A stretch of 5,242 nt of DNA from assembly GCF_000211815.1 (NCBI RefSeq), contig NZ_GL890863.1, forward strand, positions 1 through 5,242. Reading direction: 5' to 3'. The position numbers and the translations under genes were made by a program. Positions 1 through 5,165 of this stretch are shown piece after piece. The stretch is from Moorena producens 3L. Its GTDB lineage: Bacteria; Cyanobacteriota; Cyanobacteriia; Cyanobacteriales; Coleofasciculaceae. Below the pieces are notes generated by a model. The model was not told the origin of the DNA, made no database searches, and saw nothing but the letters and a program-made list of their open reading frames with translations. How positions within the stretch are numbered: position 1 is the stretch's first letter; each line of letters begins with the position of its first letter.

Positions 1-59
1 CCTCTAATTGTGTAATCAAAAAGTTACAGTTAAAAAGTAAACAATAGTATCAAAAATCT

Positions 60-251
60 CTAATCACCCGGTTGATTCTCAATAAGCCCAAAACATTGCT
101 CAATTATTGGCCGTGTTATCCAAGGTCGATTTGAGAGTACTCTAAATTCTGGTTGCGTACGCAAATCCGACTTTGATTTTTGTTCAAAGTCAGGGGAAAA
201 TTCGTTGACTTTGAACAAAAAAACTTCTTTAGGATGGGATTTATTCGAATT
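60..251 (-). pseudogene. C-terminal coding remnant, copy 1 (unrecognised)
   Basis: On the minus strand a frame of 63 codons runs from just after an in-frame TGA (complement of 252-254) to a TAG (complement of 60-62). It has no plausible start codon, so it reads as the tail of a longer, lost protein. The composition is protein-like: it contains KEVFLFKVNEFSPDFEQ and, near the end, RTQPEFRVLSNRPW and ITRPIIEQCFGLIENQPGD. The stop lies about 70 bp inside the element end, as expected for the 3' end of a transposase gene in an insertion sequence. I do not recognise the family. The same bases hold strong palindromes (TTGCGTACGCAA at 153-164, AGAGTACTCT at 134-143, and a 16-bp hairpin at 177-221), so a non-coding reading is also possible. 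Confidence 0.35.
177..221. repeat. Perfect 16-bp inverted repeat (hairpin), copy 1
   Basis: TTTTTGTTCAAAGTCA at 177-192 is the exact reverse complement of 206-221, with a 13-base loop. The half-site GACTTTGA also occurs just upstream at 170-176, so alternative pairings are possible. Neither strand shows a U-tail after the stem, so it is not a normal intrinsic terminator. The hairpin recurs unchanged at 693-737. Confidence 0.8.
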
Positions 252-274
252 TCAAAAAAAAATTAGAGTTAATG

Positions 275-357
275 GTAAGCATTCAGCTAATGCGCGTAGC
301 CCATTAACTGTTCGCGCAGCGTGCGCGTAGCCCATTAGCTGACGGCTGAATGCTTAC
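275..357. mobile_element. Hairpin MITE-like element, copy 1 (83 bp)
   Basis: The element is bounded by perfect 13-bp terminal inverted repeats, GTAAGCATTCAGC and GCTGAATGCTTAC. It has no coding capacity. The interior is made of TAGCCCATTA and CGCGTAGC-type motifs that can fold back on themselves. The flanks are AGTTAATG (267-274) and AGTTAATA (358-365), a 7-of-8 direct repeat that fits an 8-bp target duplication. The same element occurs at 790-872, and a longer relative lies at 1538-1774. It is inserted inside element A, so it is younger than that element. No transposase that would mobilise it is visible here. Confidence 0.75.
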
Positions 358-413
358 AGTTAATAAGATTTTTGTCTGTTACCATTTATACCAAATTAGA
401 TGGGTTTACCCTG

Positions 414-507
414 ACCTCATAAACCTCATATCAAACCTCATAAACCTCATAAACCTCATATCAAACCTCATATCAAACCTCATAAACCTCATATAAAACC
501 TCATAAA
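414..507. repeat. CCTCAT tandem repeat array
   Basis: There are nine copies of CCTCAT in a mix of 9-bp units (AAACCTCAT) and 12-bp units (AAACCTCATATC or a close variant). The array lies exactly between the TTTACCCTG end of element A (405-413) and the CAGGGTAAA end of element B (508-516). It begins and ends with the same ten bases, ACCTCATAAA. No coding or regulatory role is apparent. Mixed unit lengths point to growth by slippage or unequal exchange. Confidence 0.9.
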
Positions 508-566
508 CAGGGTAAATGCCTCTAATTGTGTATCAAAAGTTACAGTTAAAAAGTAAACAATAGTAT
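508..566 (+). repeat. Left terminal inverted repeat of element B
   Basis: The repeat starts CAGGGTAAATGCCTCTAA. It pairs with 1025-1083 over 59 ungapped positions with nine mismatches. Most mismatches fall in 522-535 and around the tip; the segment ATCAAAAGTTACAG (532-545) pairs perfectly. Confidence 0.8.
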
Positions 567-575
567 CAAAAATCT

Positions 576-767
576 CTAATCACCCGGTTGATTCTCAATA
601 AGCCCAAAACATTGCTCAATTATTGGCCGTGTTATCCAAGGTCGATTTGAGAGTACTCTAAATTCTGGTTGCGTACGCAAATCCGACTTTGATTTTTGTT
701 CAAAGTCAGGGGAAAATTCGTTGACTTTGAACAAAAAAACTTCTTTAGGATGGGATTTATTCGAATT
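576..767 (-). pseudogene. C-terminal coding remnant, copy 2 (unrecognised)
   Basis: This 63-codon minus-strand tail is identical in every base to the one at 60-251. It is open from the complement of a TGA at 768-770 to a TAG at 576-578. It contains the same SNRPWITRPIIEQCFGLIE stretch and ends NQPGD. No start codon or ribosome-binding site is visible, so it is not expected to make a protein on its own. A different minus-strand frame here is open for 72 codons (632-850), but it begins inside the hairpin element and looks spurious. Confidence 0.35.
693..737. repeat. Perfect 16-bp inverted repeat (hairpin), copy 2
   Basis: The arms are 693-708 and 722-737 with a 13-base loop, identical to the copy at 177-221. 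The hairpin lies inside the coding remnant. Confidence 0.8.
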
Positions 768-789
768 TCAAAAAAAAATTGAGTTAATG

Positions 790-872
790 GTAAGCATTCA
801 GCTAATGGGCTACGCGCATTAGCTGTTCGCGCAGCGTGCGCGTAGCCCATTAGCTGACGGCTGAATGCTTAC
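790..872. mobile_element. Hairpin MITE-like element, copy 2 (83 bp)
   Basis: It has the same ends (GTAAGCATTCAGC and GCTGAATGCTTAC) and the same length as 275-357. The left flank is again AGTTAATG (782-789), but the right flank is CTCAAAAC, so the target duplication is lost on that side. The inner 19 bp at 803-821 are the exact reverse complement of the matching bases 288-306 in copy 1. Here the arms around that core form a perfect 9-bp stem, CAGCTAATG with CATTAGCTG. Confidence 0.75.
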
Positions 873-1024
873 CTCAAAACTTCCAAGTTTTAGGGCTTAA
901 TAGTACTTTTGTTCTTACAAAACTGACCTGCTCCCTCTAAATGTGCTTGACAAAATTTCTAATTTGTGAATTATTGAATTTCTATTCTTTCCCAAGAAAT
1001 CGTCAACAAGGATTACTATTGGGC

Positions 1025-1083
1025 ATACTATGGTTTACCTTTTAGCTGTAACTTTTGATCCAAATTTCTAGGCGTTTACCCTG
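1025..1083 (-). repeat. Right terminal inverted repeat of element B
   Basis: This is the inverted partner of 508-566, ending in GCGTTTACCCTG. The end of element A at 390-413 is a shorter relative of the same sequence, which ties the two elements into one family. Confidence 0.8.
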
Positions 1084-1159
1084 GCCGAGAATGGGTACGC
1101 TTCCCTTATCGCTTCGGTGTCACTCCTTAAGTCTGTTTTTCCATGTACCGGAACTGCCC

Positions 1160-1245
1160 GAGAATGCGTTCGCGTAGCGGCTCGTACCGAGCATCGCGTA
1201 GCGTGACCATTCGCGTAGCGTGGCCTAAAGGCCAAGGTCAATCGC
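1160..1245. repeat. CGCGTAGCG-type dispersed repeats
   Basis: CGCGTAGCG occurs three times (1171-1179, 1195-1203, 1212-1220), followed by a small palindrome, TGGCC-TAAA-GGCCA (1221-1234). The same core recurs inside the hairpin elements, for example in 1577-1590, 1625-1637 and 1701-1719. Short GC-rich repeats of this kind are abundant between genes in Moorena-like cyanobacteria (recalled, not searched). I see no gene from 1084 to 1274: both strands are broken by stops. Confidence 0.6.
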
Positions 1246-1277
1246 TTCCCAACAGAATTCCGTAATCTTATATACTA

Positions 1278-1485
1278 CTTTTTGAATCTAGGGAACCCAG
1301 AACCATGAAAAGCGATCACGATGGTCATCATCTCACCCTCGACTCATTCGAGAGCGACAGGATCGTTCCCCTGCAATGGAAGGTAATTGGGGCAACTGCT
1401 GCCAGTAACACTCAAACAACTGAAAAAAGTCGTCTACTTCACAGAACATACGGGTGATATCCAAACGCGATACAATATTGGTCAT
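1278..1485 (-). pseudogene. IS982-like transposase, N-terminal fragment, frameshifted
   Basis: Read on the minus strand from an ATG at 1485, the peptide begins MTNIVSRLDITRMFCEVDDF and continues FQLFECYWQQLPQLPSIAGE, then RSCRSRM, up to a TGA at 1333-1335. Shifting the frame just before that stop restores GEMMTIVIAFHGSGFPRFKK, which ends at a TAG (1275-1277). The pattern (ITR-F-CEVDDF near the start, then a basic SRMS-type stretch, then E-MTIVIAFH-SGFR-FK) is the N-terminal region of IS982-family DDE transposases as I recall it. Only about 70 of the usual roughly 280-300 residues remain and the catalytic core is absent, so it is non-functional. The IS982 assignment is by motif memory; another DDE family is possible. 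The upstream side is interrupted by the hairpin element at 1538-1774. Confidence 0.65.
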
Positions 1486-1546
1486 AGCTGGCTGAGACTC
1501 AATGGCTTCAAATCTAGTCGAGCGCCTTTCTTTCACCGTAAGCATT

Positions 1547-1571
1547 CAGCCGTCAGCCGTCAGCCGTCAGC
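1547..1571 (+). repeat. CAGCCGT heptamer array (left arm of copy 3)
   Basis: Three full CAGCCGT units plus a partial CAGCC lie directly inside the left end of the 237-bp element. Read on the other strand they are ACGGCTG units, the same heptamer class as the right-arm array. Confidence 0.85.
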
Positions 1572-1725
1572 CATTCCCGTAGCGTGGCCATAGGCCAAGG
1601 CTCACGCTATGGGGAGAAACTGTTACCGTAGCGTGGCCACAAGCCATTAGCTGATAGCATCTCAAGTAGCACCATCTGTAGCCCATTAGCTGAGAGCTGT
1701 TCGCGTAGCGTGCGCGTAGCGCTTA

Positions 1726-1767
1726 AGCTGAGAGCTGAGAGCTGAGAGCTGATAGCTGAGAGCTGAA
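1726..1767 (+). repeat. AGCTGAG heptamer array (right arm of copy 3)
   Basis: Six tandem heptamers, AGCTGAG with variants AGCTGAT and AGCTGAA, run into the right terminal inverted repeat. The shorter copies at 275-357 and 790-872 have only two such units (AGCTGAC GGCTGAA). Confidence 0.9.
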
Positions 1768-1782
1768 TGCTTACCTTTCACC

Positions 1783-1883
1783 TTTGTCCAGTTCCTCGAA
1801 CTCACGTTCAAATAATAACGATTAAGGTAGGGAAAGACTATTATTTTAAATAACTAGTTAACTAATTAAGTGGAGTTTTTGTT
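1783..1883 (+). promoter_or_regulatory. AT-rich leader of the SPFH/DUF4407 gene, with ribosome-binding site
   Basis: This is the only unexplained DNA between the third hairpin element and the gene. GGAG at 1872-1875 lies 8 bases before the ATG and is a good ribosome-binding site; an in-frame TAA at 1863-1865 rules out a longer N-terminus. TATTAT at 1839-1844 is a possible -10 box, but no convincing -35 box sits 16-18 bp upstream. TAACTAGTTA (1851-1860) is a perfect 10-bp palindrome just after it, where an operator could lie. The ribosome-binding site is firm; the promoter and operator are guesses. Confidence 0.45.
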
Positions 1884-4800
1884 ATGGCAATTGATCGGGC
1901 ACCTGGCGTTTATGTAATCTCTCAAGATGAGATGGGAATTGTTTATCAAAAGTTTGGTAGTCCTTTACCATCTAATCGTCAAATTGCTCTTAATGGAGAA
2001 ATGGGTTGGCAGGTTGATACTCTTGGTCCTGGACGACATTTTCGCTCTCCGTTGACGTATAAAGTTGTCATACAAAAGGCTATACAGATTGATAAAGATG
2101 AAATTGGATTAGTAACAGCCAACGATGGTGATTCTCTTCCCACAGGTAAAATGTTTGGTAAAGTTGTCGAAGAATGCGATGACTTTCAAGATGGTCGTGC
2201 CTTTATCAAAAATGGTGGTCAACGGGGTAGGCAGTTAGGTATTTTAAAAAATGGTATTTATCGCCTTAATACTAAACTGTTTTCTGTTGAAATAAGGCCA
2301 ATTACTTACATTAATGACTATGAAATTGGCTTAGTAGAAGCGAAAGATGGCAAGCCACTTCCGATTGGAAAAACCTTTGGTGATGCTGTTGAATGCAACA
2401 ATTTTGAAGATGCTCAAGCATTTATTAAAAATGGAGGATATAGAGGCCAACAGTTAAAGATTATTACTACTGGCAAATACGCAATTAATACAGAACTTTT
2501 CAAAATTAAGAGAGTTGAACTTATCAAAATTGGAGTTAATGAAGTAGGGTTAGTGGAAGCAAGGGATGGTGAGCCACTTCCACTTGGTCAGAACTTTGGT
2601 AAAGTTGTTGAATGTGGCACTTTTCAGGACGCTGAAGCATTTATCAAAAACGGCGGTCAACAAGGGAACCAATTAGCAATTCTTCCTCCTGGAATTCACT
2701 ACATTAATACAGAGTTGTTTAAAGTTCACAATGTACCATTAATTAATATTCGATCAGGGGAGATAGGGCTAGTTATTGCTCAAGATGGTGCTGAACTACC
2801 ACCAGGACAAATACTAGGTAAAGCTGTAGATTGCGATAATTTTCAGAATGTTGAAGCCTTTGTCAAAAACGGTGGTCAACAAGGTAAACAGCGAGCAATT
2901 CTTACTGAAGGTTACTATAGAATAAACACTGAACTATTTACAGTAGTTACTACTGACAATGCCAAGCAATATGGACTGAAGCCAGAACAATTAAAAGTTT
3001 ACAGAGTTGAATCAGGTAAAATTGGTATTGTTACCACTTTTGATGGTAAGCCCTTACCAGGAGGGGAGATTGCGGGAGCAGTTATTAAGGGACATAATAA
3101 GTTTCAGGAGCCACAGGAGTTTATTGAAAAAGGTGGCTATCGAGGTTTACAAGAAGAATTTATCGAAGAAGGTTTTTGGAGTTTAAATCCTTGGTTTGTG
3201 GAAGTTGAACAAGTTCCTTTAACTAATATTAAATCTGGAACAGTTGGAGTTTTAATCTCAAATGTTGGTAAGAATAGCCAAGCAAATCAAGAGCAAACTA
3301 CTCATGGTTATCAGTTTAATATCGTTCCAATTGGGTATAAAGGGATTCAGAACATACCAATAGAAGCTGGAACACATCCTATCAATACAAGAGTGAAAAG
3401 TATAGTAATAGTTCCTGCCCATGAAATAACTTTGGAATGGACGAATAGAGATAAACCAGCAACCAACTACGATTCTAATTTGAAAACCTTAGACCTTCGC
3501 TCTAAAGATGGCTTTACTTTTAAAATTGAAGTCACACAGGTTATTAATATTGCTCCAAAAAATTCTCCTAAAATGATCTCTCGTGTGGGTTCACCAAATG
3601 CTAATAGTTCTGAGCAATTTGAGGAACAAGGAGGAGTTCTTAGCTGCTTGTCTAATGGTGCGGTTAAATATAGCTCCATTAAAAACCTTGTGAATAGGGT
3701 ATTAGAACCGATGGTTGGTAATTACTTCCGTAATTATGCTCAAGAATATAATGTCTTAGACTTCTTACAACAACGGGATCAAATCCAGGAACGAGCTACA
3801 GAAAATATCAAAAGTGCTCTTAATGCTTATGGTGTTGAAGCGGTTGGTACTTTTATAAACGAAATTGCCTTACCAGCTGAACTTCAACACCTAATACAGG
3901 CTCCAACAATTAAAGATAATTTAAATTCACTAGAAAAATTATTGCTATGGTCTGCTGGTGCAGATCATCATATTTTGGCCCAAAAAGAATGTTTGACAGA
4001 ACGATATAAATATACAGCAATTGGTACCACGGTTTTGCTAACATCAACAACGGCTATTTTTTCCGGTGGTTATGCTCTTTATACAGTATTCGGTTCTGTA
4101 GCAGCTTCTTGTGTAGGAGGAATTTTTTGGAGTTTTATAGTTTTTAACTTAGATCGTTTTTTAATTTTAAGCTCTAAGAGAAAAAAATCGGAATCAAATT
4201 TAAAATTGTCATTTATTGCAGCAACTAGTCTTCGATTAGTAATAGCCTTATTATTAAGCTTTGTGGTGGCTAAACCCCTTGAATTGAGGCTTTTTGAAAA
4301 AGAAATTAATCAGAAAATAAAACAACAAAAAGATGATGCAAGAAAAGAAAAAGTTAGCGAACCAATAAAAGAATTAGAACAAGAAATTAAAGCCTTAAAT
4401 CAAGAAAAAAACAAGTACAAAAATGAATGGGAAGACGCCGAAAATGTTGCTAATGCAGAAGCAGAAGGTACACAGGGAACAGGCCAATTTGGAAAAGGAA
4501 TTGTTTATAAAGACAAACGAAATTATGCAGATGAAATAAAACAACAATTTATTGAATTAGATAATAAAGTTAAGGAGAAAGAGGAACAAATAGATAAGCT
4601 TAGGCAAGAACGTAACCTGATTTTGCAGTCACCAGAGAGTAACTTAGAACAACTGAATCAAGAAATTGACAAAGAATCAGATGGCTTCTTAGCCCGTCTT
4701 GTTGCTTTAGAAGAACTATCTAAAGACGATCCGAATATTCGTAATATTAATTGGCTAATCACTGCCTTATTCGTCACTATTGAAATCTCACCTATATTAG

Positions 4801-4964
4801 TTAAACTTTTGTCTGGCAAAGGTCCTTATGATTATTTACTTGAGCAGAAAGAAAGTCAGGAAATTTATAATGAATATTTCCGCATTAAAAAAGAACAAAG
4901 ACTTCAATTATCTGAAGGAGCATCAAAAAAATACATGAAAAAAATTCAGGAGTTTGAACAATAA
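1884..4964 (+). CDS. Large SPFH/band-7-like protein with vault-like tandem repeats and C-terminal DUF4407 membrane module
   Basis: This is a 1026-residue protein. Residues 5-62 form a divergent first module. Residues 65-137, 138-209, 210-282 and 284-354 are four strong repeats with the pattern E-(I/V)-G-L-V...DG...LP.G...F or L-GK.V..C..F...(A)F(I/V)KNGGQ.G.Q..I...G.Y.(I/L)NT.LF. Residues 370-442 and 444-514 are two weaker repeats. Residues 515-675 are SPFH-like (DLRSKDGFTFKIEVTQV, then a helical part with VNRVLEPMVGNYFRN and later AYGVEAVGTFINEI). Residues 686-985 match DUF4407: predicted membrane helices near 711-735, 738-758, 776-796 and 954-976, FNLDRF at 754-759, KPLELRLFEKEI at 797-808, a charged coiled coil at about 802-950 broken by GTGQFGKG (865-872), and EISPILVKLLSGKGPYD at 967-983. 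DUF4407 has no defined biochemical activity that I know of, and stand-alone members are much shorter. SPFH proteins form ring or cage assemblies on membranes. Role inferred: a membrane-anchored scaffold. It has no signal peptide and no visible operon partner. The start is set by GGAG 8 bases upstream and an in-frame stop before it. Confidence 0.9.
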   Translation: MAIDRAPGVYVISQDEMGIVYQKFGSPLPSNRQIALNGEMGWQVDTLGPGRHFRSPLTYKVVIQKAIQIDKDEIGLVTANDGDSLPTGKMFGKVVEECDDFQDGRAFIKNGGQRGRQLGILKNGIYRLNTKLFSVEIRPITYINDYEIGLVEAKDGKPLPIGKTFGDAVECNNFEDAQAFIKNGGYRGQQLKIITTGKYAINTELFKIKRVELIKIGVNEVGLVEARDGEPLPLGQNFGKVVECGTFQDAEAFIKNGGQQGNQLAILPPGIHYINTELFKVHNVPLINIRSGEIGLVIAQDGAELPPGQILGKAVDCDNFQNVEAFVKNGGQQGKQRAILTEGYYRINTELFTVVTTDNAKQYGLKPEQLKVYRVESGKIGIVTTFDGKPLPGGEIAGAVIKGHNKFQEPQEFIEKGGYRGLQEEFIEEGFWSLNPWFVEVEQVPLTNIKSGTVGVLISNVGKNSQANQEQTTHGYQFNIVPIGYKGIQNIPIEAGTHPINTRVKSIVIVPAHEITLEWTNRDKPATNYDSNLKTLDLRSKDGFTFKIEVTQVINIAPKNSPKMISRVGSPNANSSEQFEEQGGVLSCLSNGAVKYSSIKNLVNRVLEPMVGNYFRNYAQEYNVLDFLQQRDQIQERATENIKSALNAYGVEAVGTFINEIALPAELQHLIQAPTIKDNLNSLEKLLLWSAGADHHILAQKECLTERYKYTAIGTTVLLTSTTAIFSGGYALYTVFGSVAASCVGGIFWSFIVFNLDRFLILSSKRKKSESNLKLSFIAATSLRLVIALLLSFVVAKPLELRLFEKEINQKIKQQKDDARKEKVSEPIKELEQEIKALNQEKNKYKNEWEDAENVANAEAEGTQGTGQFGKGIVYKDKRNYADEIKQQFIELDNKVKEKEEQIDKLRQERNLILQSPESNLEQLNQEIDKESDGFLARLVALEELSKDDPNIRNINWLITALFVTIEISPILVKLLSGKGPYDYLLEQKESQEIYNEYFRIKKEQRLQLSEGASKKYMKKIQEFEQ
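2076..3209 (+). repeat. Coding repeats of the 73-residue module
   Basis: These bases encode five of the modules (residues 65-442): 2076-2294, 2295-2510, 2511-2729, 2733-2945 and 2991-3209. The first four keep a strict 73-residue register: the LNT/INT motif is at residues 128, 201, 274 and 347, and the single conserved Cys at 98, 171, 244 and 317. The fifth is preceded by an extra linker of about 15 residues (355-369) and lacks the Cys. At the DNA level the copies share codons in the FIKNGG segment but differ widely at third positions, so the duplications are old. Confidence 0.9.
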
Positions 4965-4997
4965 ATTACAAAAACAAAATAAGACTATAGCGTTTCT

Positions 4998-5024
4998 ATC
5001 CTAATCAGGTACACAGGATTTTTT
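4998..5024 (+). terminator. Possible weak terminator
   Basis: ATCCT (4998-5002) can pair with AGGAT (5015-5019), followed by a run of six T (5019-5024). The stem is only 5 bp with a 12-base loop, so it is weak. It is the only hairpin plus T-run close behind the gene's stop codon. Confidence 0.25.
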
Positions 5025-5071
5025 ACCTCTTGCCTCTTGCTAGCTTGCCTATTACTTGCTCCCTGCTCCCT
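5024..5071. repeat. CTTGCCT-like short tandem repeats
   Basis: A degenerate run of CCTCTTG, CCTCTTG, CTAGCTTGCC, TTGCTCC and CTGCTCC units resembles the short tandemly repeated heptamers found between cyanobacterial genes. No coding potential is seen on either strand from 4965 to 5160. Confidence 0.5.
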
Positions 5072-5165
5072 TTCAATCAAAAGACGATGTCTTAAACAAT
5101 ACTTCCTTTGCTATAGTACCCACATGGGAATGCAATGGGTCAGAGGATCATAAACAAGTATTTAT

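Larger units (their letters stand above)
1..413 (-). mobile_element. Degenerate mobile element A, left tip outside window
   Basis: This is one of two related elements in the same orientation. Base 1 corresponds to the twelfth base of the left end of element B (508-1083), so about 11 bp of the left tip, expected to read CAGGGTAAATG, lie outside the window. The right end is 390-413 and finishes in TTTACCCTG; it matches the inverted left end of element B at 19 of 24 positions. Positions 1-357 are nearly identical to 519-872: three single-base indels, one substitution and a flipped 19-bp core. The strand given is that of the coding remnant inside (60-251). No complete transposase is present. The CAGGG-type tip recalls some IS families such as ISAs1, but no family could be assigned. 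Confidence 0.6.
508..1083 (-). mobile_element. Degenerate mobile element B with long terminal inverted repeats
   Basis: This 576-bp element is bounded by imperfect terminal inverted repeats (508-566 against 1025-1083; 50 of 59 positions pair without gaps), with tips CAGGGTAAA and TTTACCCTG. The left part (519-872) is nearly identical to 1-357 of element A. The right part (873-1083) has no counterpart in element A except its tip. Coding remnants are on the minus strand: a C-terminal fragment at 576-767, and an open stretch at 915-1034 (about 39 codons including IVILVDDFLGKNRNS) near the opposite end. That layout suits an insertion sequence whose transposase centre was deleted, but neither fragment is recognisable. 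No matching target duplication is seen: the left flank is ACCTCATAAA and the right flank is GCCGAGAATG. Confidence 0.6.
1538..1774. mobile_element. Hairpin MITE-like element, copy 3 (237 bp) with 8-bp target duplication
   Basis: It has the same 13-bp terminal inverted repeats as 275-357 and 790-872 but a longer interior. CTTTCACC lies immediately before it (1530-1537) and immediately after it (1775-1782), a perfect 8-bp direct repeat. Inside, in order: a CAGCCGT heptamer array (1547-1571), an imperfect hairpin CCGTAGCGTGGCC...GGCTCACGCTATGG (1577-1612), another CCGTAGCGTGGCC (1625-1637), TAGCCCATTAGCTGAGAGC, CGCGTAGCG motifs, and an AGCTGAG heptamer array (1726-1767). There is no credible reading frame. 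It sits 109 bp upstream of the large SPFH/DUF4407 gene, so it could influence that gene's transcription, though nothing shows that it does. Confidence 0.8.

Noticed and set aside
414..507. CRISPR array
   Set aside because: The units are 9-12 bp and contiguous, with no unique spacers, so this is a simple tandem repeat.
632..850. 72-codon minus-strand open frame
   Set aside because: It starts inside the hairpin element and runs through repeat sequence. It is out of frame with the better coding remnant at 576-767 and has no ribosome-binding site.
947..975. TTGACA with a possible -10 box 17 bp downstream
   Set aside because: The -10 candidate (ATTATT) is poor, and only degraded element sequence follows on the plus strand.
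1305..1454. Plus-strand ATG frame beginning MKSDHDGHHLTLDSFESDR
   Set aside because: It is antisense to the transposase fragment and ends at an early TGA. There is no ribosome-binding site, and the composition follows from the other strand.
1387..1593. 68-codon plus-strand open frame
   Set aside because: It is the opposite strand of the IS982-like fragment and runs into the CAGCCGT array; the minus-strand reading carries the recognisable motifs.
1775..1830. Minus-strand reading FEREFEELDKGER ending in a stop at the element edge
   Set aside because: It is only about 15 codons between stops. It looks protein-like but cannot be extended or recognised.
3467..3679. 70-codon minus-strand open frame
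   Set aside because: It lies wholly antisense within the large gene, in its SPFH-like region, with no independent support.
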